Source: Ulota crispa (Eukaryota > Streptophyta > Bryopsida > Orthotrichales > Orthotrichaceae). From it: a stretch of 64,000 bases of DNA. The notes under the pieces were generated by a model. The model was not told the DNA's origin. It saw only the letters and a program-made list of their open reading frames with translations, and searched no databases. Location: the NCBI GenBank assembly GCA_963920765.1, contig OY987242.1, positions 20,980,002-21,044,001 on the forward strand, written 5' to 3'. Shown piece by piece: positions 22,800 to 34,158 of the stretch (position 1 is its first letter; the number at the start of each line of letters is the position of its first letter). The translations under genes and the position numbers were made by a program.

Positions 22800-24940
22800 T
22801 ATCATTTAACCTAATATTATGTTATGTATGTGTAAGTTAATTGTAATCATTCAATTTTCAACTCTTTTTTGTATTCATAACTTTAACAGAAAAGTTAAAA
22901 ATTACTAAACTGGCTATTTTGGTGAGAACGTGAATTCAATGTGAGATGATAAAGAACCTAAGCGAAAAAGGTGAAAAATTTAAGGTCAAACATTTTTGAA
23001 AAGGTGAAATTTATTCTTGGAAGTGACAATGTGCAAAACAATGCTCTTTTTTCCATGAACACATGAAGAATAAAAGCCTTTTATTGTTAAAATAATTGCC
23101 TTTGTTATCTTTTGAAAATCAATTTGTTTGAATTTTTAGTTGTGTGCAAGAGCTTGAATTGAAGCAAGAATTACATCTCAAATTACACTTAGTAAACAAT
23201 AAGATAAATCATATTAGTCAATTTTTATACAATACTAAGGTGATAAAAATTTATCATTTATAAAATAGCTTAAAAGCCTTGATGATGTGGATAGTGGATT
23301 CATATTGTATTTAAAAAAAGTTTACTAGACTATAGACTTGTGGGCTAATCAGTGTATTGCTTGAGAAGAGCTAACGTGCCTTTAAACATGGCAATAAATG
23401 CAGTCTTCTTCGATTATAGTTAGTTGTAACTGTAATGATTTGCACTCTTGATTATCTTGTTAAATTCAATAATGAGTCCATAATCACTTAATTGCAACCA
23501 ATCTAACTCTCCCATAAAAATTTACTTGTACTACATAATTTCCTAGGTTTCTATCTAAGTATAAGTTTGGATATATGATAATCACTTATGGATTCATTTG
23601 TTTTTCATTATTGAAATGGCATGTATGCATGAAAATACATTAAAATGAATGATTGTGCATTTGCTTAAAACACCATTAATTTGGGGAAAAACCCCAATTT
23701 TGGGACTCCTAAATTTTTCATTTTTTAGGAGTTTCTAAATGATTTAGAGTAAATTTTTTGATGATTTCTTCAAGACCTTACATTAATGATGAAATCTAGA
23801 AGGAACTATAAAAAAATCATTTTAAATCACCAATATATATTTTCACAAATGCAGGGTTTAGTATCTCAAAATCTATTTTAGGAATGTGTTTCCCCCAAAT
23901 TAACAAATATTGTTAAGCACCAAAACATGAGGACAGTGGATCATACATAGAGATAGTAACAAATTCTAAAAAAGAGTATGCCCATGTCAAAGCTAGAATT
24001 TTTTTCTTTCAAAAGCTAATAATCATAAAATGTAAAACAAATCAAGAGGTATTACAGTATTTGAATATTTTGAAGGAAGTTGGAATGATAAGTAAATAAG
24101 CTACACAATCGTTAGCAAAGTGTATTTTCCATTAGTCTAAGCCGATAAACAATGGTATTATTGAAAACCACACCAATGTACAATAATGATTTGCAAAGAT
24201 TTTCTTGTTATTAAAGACTTAGCATCCGAAGCCTTGCAGAAGAATTACACATTGATGTCATTTGATTCCTTGCAAGAAAAAATAGTTAAAAAATGATGTT
24301 GTTTTCTCATGATTATTTAGATTTGGACAATATGATATGCAAAATTAATAAACAAATATTTAAATATTTATGAAGATATATAAAAAATCTAAGATCTCCC
24401 AATGTTTTGCTTGTGTGTTGGGAGATATTCTGATGGTTTGCTTAAACATTGAGAGATCCCCTATGCATGTTTTGCATAATTTGGATTTAAAAGAAATTTT
24501 TAGAAGGATCGACATTTTATGAATAGTCAAAATTTGGTTAATGTGACATTCTTGCTCACATCTTTTTATGTTTCACTATGTGGCTCAAGTTCCTTTTCTA
24601 ATAGGTTGTTTTCACTTTGCTTTCTTTTTTATTGCTAAATCTTAGTAAACTGTAGATTCTCAAAAAAATTGTTCCAACCCTTGGATCTAACTATAGAAAA
24701 TTCTAAGCTCTTTTAAACAATAATACAACAAAGGGTGAATTTTTTGTGTTGTTCATTGGTCACGCAATAGACACTTGAGTGCATGGAGGAAACAAATAGG
24801 TTGAATCCATCATAAGTGCCTCTACAAGCATAAATTCAGGCCCAATTCAAACTAGAGACTGGATGAAATAATCTCAAATGTCATTGGTTGAAATATTGGT
24901 TCTATCCATCAAAGGGTTTACAATTGGGGTTTGTTTAGTA
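22800..24940. other. AT-rich spacer, no gene seen
   Basis: Over 2 kb of very AT-rich sequence. I find no coding frame with a recognisable motif and no clear element ends. Confidence 0.45.
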
Positions 24941-25650
24941 GGGTTGTTGCAAGAAACAATTGTCCTTTTTTTGTCTTTTGGTTTTGGACAAGTAGATTTT
25001 TGGCTACAACTTTTGCGTCATAAATTTTTTCTTATTGCAATTTGAAAGGAAGGTACACGTAATAGTCAAGAATATTTTGTGATTTTTTTGAATATTTATA
25101 AAACTATTTTGCTATTTTTAAACAACCCCAAGTTAGGTGTCTACTTTGACCATTTGACCTTAAAATGCAAATATGAAGGTCAAGATTAAAAAACAAGTTC
25201 CTTTACCAAAGTTACACAATCCCGCAAAAAGATAGTTCAAAAATAATAAAGTATCCACCTTCTACATGTGCTCAAAGTGCACTACTTTTGTGCAAGTGCA
25301 CAAAACACACTTTATTTTTCCCAAAAAAAAATTTGATGGAAAAGGAGCACCTTCAAGTTAGGAAAAATGACCAAATTTGAGTTTGTTTTTTTGAATTTTT
25401 TTACTATTTTCTAAAAAACAAAAAGCAAAGTGTCATTTTTCTTGGTGTTTTTGTTGCTCTATATTGTGCATAACTTTTAGAATTTTCTTTTCTAGATTAA
25501 AGTGTTCTCTATTATGCTGTTTTAAGTGCTTTAACAAATTATCCATATTTTATTTTATTTTAAAAAAATCATTCGAAAAGTTCACAATACTCTAATACTA
25601 ACTACTAAGGCATTTGAGCCGAAATTGACATGTGTTTCTTGCAACAACCC
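24941..25650 (-). mobile_element. TIR element, GTTGCAAGAAACA family, copy 2
   Basis: Left end GGGTTGTTGCAAGAAACA and right end TGTTTCTTGCAACAACCC are perfect inverted repeats over 18 bases. The interior is the reverse complement of 526-1248. This copy has the better preserved ends of the two. Confidence 0.75.
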
Positions 25651-26073
25651 AATACTTCAACTTGCAATGTCACCATCCAATATGTTCACGTCAACTGATA
25701 TGATAGTTTGGGGCTTGCTCAAAGGATGGTACCAAACTTGTATAGTAGAGGAACACTCTTGAAATGACACACTCAACAAATGGATGATGTAGAAATGGTC
25801 CTAGTGGATGAAACACTAGATGGGGTGCATGTTTTCAAGTTTCAACCAACCGCAGCCACAAGTTTGAACCAGGCCTTAGCTAATACTATTAGCTAAAGTG
25901 CAAATTTTGGCGCACCTCTTGTTTCTTTGAGAATGAGATTGCTATTTTCATTCATTTTTCACTCATTTTGTTGTGTTGAGGTAGCTGGTATCAAAATGAG
26001 GTAATATTCTAGCTAAGACCAAAAAGTTACCTTGATATGAATTGTGTGATCAGATTACACGAGGTCCACTGCA

Positions 26074-26647
26074 CAGTCGGGTACATTAAACATATGAATT
26101 TTTTTGCAATAAAACTTTAGCCAACTTCAGGAACTTCCGGAGGCCATAACTTCCTCAAAAATTATCCGTTTTTGATACCAAAAATTGTGTTGGAATGCTA
26201 CTGAAGGGTACACATGATTTGATACAAAACAAGTCTAAAATTTTTATAAATGATAAAAAAAATTGAGCTACTTCTTATATAGTGTACTTCCACCTCTTGC
26301 CAAAATCACCTCTCAAATTTGATTGGGCTACGCCACCACCAACGGCCAAAGAACAAGCAAGAATTGATACACATCATTCAAAGAGTATGGGATGAGGTAT
26401 CCATGGAGCAATTACAAACTCTTATTGCAAGTATGCCTAATCAATTCAAGCAATGATTTTGGCAAGGGGTGGAAGTATTAGATGATAAACACTATATAGG
26501 AAGTAACCAAACTTTTTGTATCATTTGTAGAATTAATGTTTTTATTATCAAATCATGTAGTACCCTTCAGTAGAATTCCAACGCAATTTTTGATTTCAAA
26601 AATGGACTCCTGCCAAAAAAAAATCGTATGTTTACTGTACCTCACTG
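26074..26647. mobile_element. Decayed Tc1/mariner-like element with transposase remnant
   Basis: Inverted ends CAGTCGGGTACATTAAACAT and (reverse complement) CAGTGAGGTACAGTAAACAT continue as long imperfect arms, including GGAATGCTACTGAAGGGTAC mirrored near 26560-26575. Inside, around 26350-26455 on the plus strand, a frame reads KNKQELIHIIQRVWDEVS followed by MPNQF. This resembles the C-terminal end of Tc1-like DDE transposases, where a NPIEN..W..LK block is followed by a helix with W(D/E)xI and a final SMP motif. The rest of the transposase is missing, so the element is internally deleted. Confidence 0.7.
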
Positions 26648-27108
26648 TACTACAAATATAAAGAAAAGACCTCACCCAAAAGGATTTCAGCGAGCTTTCC
26701 GTCAGAAGGGAAAAGGTAAAGTCATCTCTTAGCTGCCCACGTCGCAGCAACCCTTCTTTTGCCGCTGGTTCTATTCTGACTCTCACGGAATCAAACCGAC
26801 ACAGGGAATGCGCTGTTGACTCTCCGCTTCAGTTGACGAATTCTTATAACGAATGTGCCGGAACGGTGGCTGACTGGCTGCCTCAAGGAGCGTCAATATT
26901 TGTTTCCAGGTTCGGTCGCAAAGGGTCAAAGCTAAAAGCGTAAATTCTTCGCTTGATTTCAACGATAACGACTTAACATCAAGGACTGTGGTTGGAGTGT
27001 CGCTTGTCGCCGTGTATTGCAGACTGTGGAAAAGAATAGCACCCACCAAACACTGTCTTGAGGCAGCAAAGGTGACTGCATGGAAACTGAAGTTCTCGCT
27101 GTCTTGCA

Positions 27109-27115
27109 TATATAT
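27109..27115 (+). promoter_or_regulatory. Candidate TATA box of chalcone synthase copy 3
   Basis: TATATAT lies about 270 bases before the ATG at 27386. CCACGTAG with an ACGT core follows at 27241-27248, which would fall in the 5'UTR if this TATA is used. Both are short motifs in AT-rich sequence and are weak evidence. Confidence 0.3.
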
Positions 27116-27385
27116 TCTGTTCTGGCAAGAAGAACTCCACAATACGATTTCCTCTAGAAATTTCAGCAGCACTCCTTTGCCAGAACTTGGAAATTTTATC
27201 GCAGCCTTGCTGGCAGACCTCGAGTTTTTGTTCCACATACCCACGTAGTGACGACTTGCATTTACAGTTGGTTTGTACCATTCGGGGCTATTTCGTGAGC
27301 AAGCTGCGAGCGAAGTGAGCGAGTGGTGCGTGTGAGCGGCCGTTGTGCTAGTTGTGGGCGAGGAGCGCTTTCTAGGGCATCTGAA

Positions 27386-28940
27386 ATGGCAGCACCCAGC
27401 GTGATGCCGAGGGGGCAGCCCCGTGCGGAGGGGCCAGCGTGCGTGTTGGGGATCGGCACTGCCGTGCCCCCCGCGGAGTTCCTGCAGACGGAGTACCCCG
27501 ACTTCTTCTTCAATATCACCAACTGCAACGACAAGGAAGCCCTCAAGGGCAAGTTCAAGCGCATCTGTGAGTGCTCCCATCCCGCATTTTGAACGTGCAG
27601 GTGCTGCTGCCAAGCAGTGTGAAAATGTGAAAATGATGGGCAATTGAATACTGATGAATGCAATGCAATATAGAATACGCGCTAGGTAGTGATCGATGCA
27701 CGATTCATTAGGAACACTGAGTCCCCAAGAACTCTGTCTTGCAATTTCACGTGGTTTAGTTGGGCGTTTAATTGTCCCGGGAATCCTAAATTCTATGGCC
27801 ACTAGGGCAGCCATGGTGGGTTCTTTGGGTTGAAGAAGACAGCGGAGAATTGTATGAGATGAATGCTCCGATCCGGGTGCAGGGTGATACGATGAACTGA
27901 GGGGTGAAACTAATGAGTTAATTGCGGTTGATTTTGCAGGTGACAAGTCGGGCATCCGCAAGCGGCACCTGTTTCTGACGGAGGAGGTGCTGAAGGCCAA
28001 CCCCGGCATCTGCACGTACATGGAGCCGTCGCTGAACGTGCGGCACGACATCGTGGTGGTGCAGGTGCCGAAGCTGGCGGCGGAGGCGGCCGTGAAGGCC
28101 ATCAAGGAGTGGGGCGGACGCAAGTCCGACATCACGCACATCGTCTTCGCCACCACGAGCGGCGTGAACATGCCGGGCGCGGACCACGCGCTGGCCAAGC
28201 TGCTGGGGCTGAAGCCGAGCGTGAAGCGCGTGATGATGTACCAGACGGGGTGCTTCGGCGGCGCGTCGGTGCTGCGCGTGGCGAAGGACCTGGCGGAGAA
28301 CAACGCGGGCGCGCGCGTGCTGGCGGTGTGCAGCGAGGTGACGGCGGTGACGTACCGCGCGCCGAACGAGAACCATCTGGACGGGCTGGTGGGATCGGCG
28401 CTGTTCGGCGACGGCGCGGGCGTGTACGTGGTGGGCGCGGACCCGAAGCCGGCGGTGGAGAAGTCGCTGTTCGAGGTGCACTGGGCGGGCGAGACGATCC
28501 TGCCGGAGAGCGACGGCGCCATCGACGGGCACCTGACGGAGGCGGGGCTGATCTTCCACCTGATGAAGGACGTGCCGGGGCTGATCTCGAAGAACATCGA
28601 GAAGTTTTTGACGGAGGCGCGCAAGTGCGTGGGGTCGCCGGCGTGGAACGAGATGTTCTGGGCGGTGCACCCGGGCGGCCCGGCCATTCTGGACCAGGTG
28701 GAGGCGAAGCTGAAGCTGACGACGGACAAGATGCAGGGCAGCCGCGACGTGCTGAGCGAGTACGGCAACATGAGCAGCTCGTCGGTGCTGTTCGTGCTGG
28801 ACCAGATTCGGCAGCGGTCGCTGAAGATGGGGTCCAGCACGCTGGGCGAGGGCAGCGACTTCGGCTTCTTCATCGGCTTCGGGCCCGGGCTGACGCTGGA
28901 GGTGCTGGTGCTGCGCGCCTCCCCCAACGCCGCCGCCTAA
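27386..28940 (+). CDS. CHS: Chalcone synthase, copy 3
   Basis: Same enzyme as copies 1 and 2: exon 1 27386-27566 and exon 2 27940-28940, with a 373-bp intron and 393 residues. The whole span is collinear with copy 1 at a constant offset of 18221, so there are no insertions or deletions even in the intron. The only base change I found in the coding region is at 28544, GCG instead of GCT for the same alanine. The catalytic Cys-His-Asn set is intact. The 5' flank back to about 27261 matches copy 2. The 3' flank drifts away from copies 1 and 2 within about 70 bases of the stop. Confidence 0.96.
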
Positions 28941-29013
28941 ACTTAATATAATAGTGCGCTGCGCTCGCGCCCCTGGCCCCCCCGGGGAATTAATTCTTGT
29001 CTGTACTGATGTG

Positions 29014-30318
29014 AAGGCTATCGGAAATTTGCAGTGATTGTACATCGTAGATCGAATAACTTCGAGACATAGTTTTGGAGAACAACGAAATTGCAATTGA
29101 GGTAGTTATAGCCATAACAGTCTGAACCTCTAAAAGGTTAGTGATGACAGACCGTCAGTACTTGTCAGCTAAGAAATGACATGGTGTCGTGGAGGGAAGT
29201 GTTTCCATTTCGTCAGCCATATAAGCAGATAGGAGCTAAATTTGTAATATATATCAGAAATTTATGTAATTAGACCATTTATATATTTATCAAGCCCGGT
29301 GTTTGCGGTGTTTGCAAACGTGGTTGTCATTAGCTGATTTAAGCTTCTTTCTGAAATAGATATTCGTGAGTTCAGTAAGCACTTGCTCCCGAGCGGATTA
29401 ATGTCTATTGCAAATCAGCTCACATACCTCTAAGCGCATGGGAGAGTAGCAAAGATACAAATTTGATAGTGAGCGTCTTCACACTGTAATGCAACTTGCG
29501 TAGTTTGGCAGTAAGGATTTCCATTCCTTTCTTTGTGGCCACCACACGAATACTGGTGGTTCCCTTGGCGAAGGTTAAAATGATATGGTCTAGATCCTTT
29601 GCCGTGGATCGGTACAGACTCTGTAGTTTAAGGCTGCATGCAACCTTCTATGGTTACAGAGGACCGAAAACCTTAAGCTTGTGACTAGCCATATGACATC
29701 AACTTTGCGAAAGACTTTGGGTAGCTTTCGTGTGTAACAATTTGCTTGATCTTGTAGTGAGGCAATTCAAAAGTGGGAGATTGGGCACTTCATTGAGTTG
29801 TGGGTGATTGTAATAACCACTTGCACTAAGTTTCATTTCATTAATATTGTAATGTTATTCTCTGTAATGTTTCAAAATTTGGAAAGGAGTCGTTATATTA
29901 AAATAAGTACTGATAAAATGAATATGATTGAGACGATTGTACCCTTGAATGATCAATTACAATCTTTTATGCAAGTGAGCCCCTTGAGAAAGCGCGACAT
30001 TACCAAAAGTAGGTATATTGACATTTTAATTTGCAAATAACAGAAATCAATCCAATATTGAATTTGAAAACTGGTGATCGTCACCAATTCTTTTGACATA
30101 ATTTTACGAGAGTAACTCAAAAACTTTATTTATTTATCCCGCTTTAAATTGTAGGTCTAATTAGCGTTTTAGAAGGACATCTTCCCAATAAGCTCATTTC
30201 AAACGGCCCCAAGATTTGATGACCTCAATTCCTCGGGTAACGCGGCCCTTCAAAACTCGTAGTATTCAGGCAATCCTCTGCAACAGAATCGCTGCTGCAA
30301 CAACTTAACAAAACCATT
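29014..30318. other. Spacer after chalcone synthase copy 3
   Basis: AT-rich with no supported gene. Weak homology to the other chalcone synthase 3' flanks fades out near 29013. Confidence 0.45.
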
Positions 30319-30724
30319 AAGGTAACAGCACCCATACATGAGCAGTCCCCAAAGTGGAGCTCTACTTACCATTCATTGTGGACTCAAAGTGGAGTAGTGA
30401 ATGTCCCTTGCACAAGAAAATCTTGTCACATGTCAATTGCTAAGTTGCTGTGAGATGGTTGGGATTGGGACCGTCAAGCACATGTATAGGAACACATCAA
30501 AGCAACTTCGAGGGTAGTTTAGAGTTGCTAATAGGGACTTATGAGCTGCAACTTTGCCCTTTAATATAAAATAATCTACAATACTTTTTCCACAAAAATT
30601 ATGTTCCATGATAGCTTGTTGAAAGGCTAACCTTGCAAAAAAATTCCTGAATTTTCCAAGACTTTGAAGTACCCTAAACCCTTAATCGCCCTTAAACGCT
30701 CGGGTATGGGTGCGGTTACCTTAC
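30319..30724 (+). mobile_element. TIR element, AAGGTAAC-CACCCATAC family, short copy
   Basis: Ends AAGGTAACAGCACCCATAC and (reverse complement) AAGGTAACCGCACCCATAC are near-identical inverted repeats. The interior matches the longer element at about 44990-45696 in the same orientation, for example TCAAGCACATGTATAGGAAC. This copy is about 300 bp shorter, so one has an internal deletion or insertion. Confidence 0.78.
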
Positions 30725-31373
30725 CCTCATCTCCTTCCACCCATCTCTCTATAGCTGTTCATGTGGTTTGTCACTGGAGAATGAGGACTGCCTTAAGACA
30801 TCATCAATCGAGAGACCAGGTTTGGGACTGAGAACTGGCCCCTTTTGCGCCGTTCTTGTCCAGTAATTTTGCAATTCTCCTTCCACTCCTTTCATAGATT
30901 TAAGTCAAGTGCAAGCTCTTGGGAGCTGTTGCAGAGAAGCTCCAAGCACCATGTCCTTCAAGCACAGGTCAGAAGAGAAGACCGAGGGCATTGGAAAACA
31001 AGCAAAATTTGCAATGAGACCTGTCGTTTGACGGGTTCCCGTCCTAGTTAAGCGTTGCCGTGGTTGCGTTGAAGCCCTAAAAGCATAGTTCATTCTCCAT
31101 TAACATAAATGAAGTTACATTCCCATTCCCTGTCTTGGATTGATGATGCTCTTAGAAAAGCCTTCCAAGTAGCTGCAGCAAAGGAGGAAAGAAGCTGCTT
31201 TGTCTCAAAAGGATCCATTGCTTTCCAAGAGACTCGGGGAGATCACTAGCCTATGTTTTAGGAACCACATGAGTTAAAAGACAGGGTCCATTTTATTCAA
31301 AGGACAACAAAATTATATAATATGTAGACCTACTATAGGGTTCATGGAATACTATGTACTTTAGTATATATAA
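30725..31373. other. AT-rich spacer, no gene seen
   Basis: Short open frames on both strands near 30845-31093 lack any known motif. No element ends recognised. Confidence 0.4.
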
Positions 31374-31787
31374 AGGGAATTACCATAGCAACACCCTAAA
31401 TTGCTAACGGGACACCCCCTCTGAGCATGAAAATGTGATTTTTAATGTTGATTTTGCTGATTTTTTAATTTGGATCAAAAGCTTTGTTTCTCCTTTATCA
31501 TTCTAAGGTTATACTAAAAAAAAATAGGTGTGCTTAAATTTCAAACTAAAAATATAGGACTTTTGAGTTACCTAAAGCAAAAATATTAAAAAAAATAGTA
31601 TTGGTGCAATAATATTTCAATAATTTTTTTATATTTGTCATGTTTTCTTTCAAGGAGGTGATAATGTTGTGTGATTGAATGAATGATGGACCACTTAATA
31701 AATCAAAAATAGCACTAAATTATCAATTTTCATGCTCAGAGGGAGTGTCCCGTTAGTAATTCAGGGTGTAGATTTAGTAATTCCCTA
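31374..31787. mobile_element. TIR element, AGGGAATT family, copy 2
   Basis: Ends AGGGAATTACCATAGCAACA and its diverged inverted partner TTTAGTAATTCCCT. The inner pair GCTAACGGGACACC / GTGTCCCGTTAGT is clearer. It is related in the same orientation to 7809-8216, with shared TTTGGATCAAAAG and AAGGAGGT blocks. Confidence 0.72.
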
Positions 31788-34003
31788 TATAAATTAGGGT
31801 ATGTAAAAACATTAGGTAGTTGGATTTTTTTATTAATAAATTAGCCTTGACAAATAGGGGTTGTAAAAAAATTTAGTGTTATTTGCTACTCTCCGTGTTA
31901 AATTGTTTTAAATACGTGCCATAGAATTGAGAAATACTAAGAATTTGTTACTAAATTTTTTCACTTAGACAATAGCCCTCTAATTCATATGCTTGTTATT
32001 GGTTTCATGGTGAATACCATGTGTGTGTTATATGTAAAAGAAAGTAAGATTTTTTTTTGGATGAATACTGGAAATAGGATAAAATTGGACAAACAAAATT
32101 TATACATAAAATAGCCCCATTTAAAAACCAATGAATGAATTTATAAAAAAATAGGGTATTAGAAATATGATTCGCATAACTTTTTATATAAAAATATGGT
32201 CTCTTTAATTACCATATTCTAAATAAATAACCTTACATCAAATACCCTCTTAACTCACGTGTATACCATAAAATCACAAGGAGTGATCTCCCGAGCCGAG
32301 AGATGTGCTTGGAATTGTGCTAACAATGAAAGTAGTCAGATCTAGGAACTTTGAAGCAGACGAACGGATCACTTTTTCCTACAGTATTGATTATTGCCAT
32401 CGTCGGAACTCCTTCTGTCCGGCATGATTCACGATGACACTACTGAACAGGGTACAGAACTACCACTCCCGTCTAACGAGCAGCTTGCGCACAAAATGTA
32501 ACTTGCGCAAGAGATGAATGCAGTTAGAAATCTCCAAGGATGGTGATTCTATATTAACTCTATATGGAACCAAGTAATGCGCAGTACGAGTACACGTGTA
32601 TTGTGCATTAGCTAGTAAGCTGGTTCCGTAAAATGTTTACACCCTCGAATATATTAACACAGAACTGTTTACACAAAAAGAATTCTACCTTGGAGAGATG
32701 GCCGAGGTTTGACGGCATTGACTGAGATGCCCCCAGGAATCATGCGAGCATGCTGGTGACCGTTGCACTCGACGCCTTTCTAGTTTCTAGACGTTGCATT
32801 GGTTGGATCTATTTTTATTTTATTTTATTTTGTCAGGTTGCTGCCTCATGCAGTCATGCCCTCATCGCGAGCTCCGACCTTGGTCCGGGCCTCCGGGCCT
32901 CTGCGCAAAACCTGTGTCTGCAGTAGTGCAGTCTGTCTCCGGGTCCCCCCACTCAAAACAACCTCATTTCTAAAACTACTAAAGTTATATTTACAAAGCT
33001 CCAAATAACATGAGGCCGTTTGGCCTTGAACTTTCTTCACACCTACCAGCCAGGTATTTTTGTTTTTTCATTTAATTTGGGCACTGCTAGAAGCGCTTCT
33101 TGGTACAGTGACAAAGCCATTTACAATCACGGACATGGATGCCACTTCCTAAACATGGATTTCATTGAAAAATAGTTCATAATCGTTCAGAAAGAGTGAT
33201 ATAATCACATGATCGTGGAGCATTTCAGCAAATTTTATCACTGGAAAAGGAAGAGTATAGTGTAAAATAATTTATCAGCAAAAAAATTGTATAGCTTTTT
33301 AGCAAAAGAAATTTTAAAAACGAAACCTTACTACCAACAAGTGCATTGCACATCTATTACTCTAAATCAACCCAAGTGGTTGATTGGTTATCAAATTTGT
33401 CCAGTTACCCTGAACAGTAAGGCGCAATACGTTACAATTCCATCCCTGCACGGTTTCTCTTCTGCCGGTATACTCGGTCCTCTAAATAGTTTGATTGGGG
33501 CATTCTACTCAACGCAAAGCTCTCGCTGCTCGCATTGACAAGGGCGTACAATCGTAGTGAAATCAGGAATGTACTGATTTTCGAGTCTAACGAATACGGC
33601 ATTCGTCCTGCTGTTGTCTTTTTCCGGAAGTTGGTGGTTTTCGCATTCCGAACTCAAGACCTGTCACGCGATCCAGGAAAGGAGAAGCTAAAAAAAGGAA
33701 AAAGGAGGTCGATCGGCTGATTGCTGAGAAGACGGAAACTCAATGCTCGGAAGCTACACCATCGCCAACGGCAGTCCGTTGGCAACGCGACGCCTGCCAC
33801 TGCGGCTAAATTCGGCTTCTTCCGGTCGATCTAGCAGCCTCTTATACTGTCCCTCCGTCGCTTCTTTCACAGCTACTGAAACTCATAACTTGCATTGTCA
33901 TTGCAAGCTTCTTCACACGAGTTTGGTAATCCTATCAACCTCCGTTTGGAACTGGCAAGAAGCGTTGGTCTTTAATACTGGGTTGCGCGAGAATGGTCAT
34001 ACT
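31788..34003. other. Intergenic region upstream of the beta-glucanase
   Basis: AT-rich to about 32280, then more mixed composition. Several short open frames (for example 32799-33008 and 33535-33720) have no recognisable domain. GGAGAGATGGCCGAG at 32692 resembles the start of a tRNA-Ser but no cloverleaf follows. Confidence 0.4.
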
Positions 34004-34010
34004 ATATAAG
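34004..34010 (+). promoter_or_regulatory. TATA box of the beta-1,3-glucanase gene
   Basis: TATATAA lies 155 bases before the ATG at 34159, compatible with a transcription start near 34037 and a 5'UTR of about 120 bases. Confidence 0.5.
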
Positions 34011-34158
34011 TAGATTTGCCGCCTGTGTTCACCGTGCATTGTAGATGAGCTTGGAATTTTGGTATTTTAGCAGCGAGATCCAAACACTAGTGTTAGTTTG
34101 GCGTTTTGGAAGGTGTGGTGGATCTGTTTGGGTGATCTGAAGTACGTGGATCCCAGAG

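Noticed and set aside
32692..32780. tRNA-Ser-like start (GGAGAGATGGCCGAG)
   Set aside because: Only the first ~15 bases match. No anticodon arm, no GGTTCGANTCC box and no closing acceptor stem follow.
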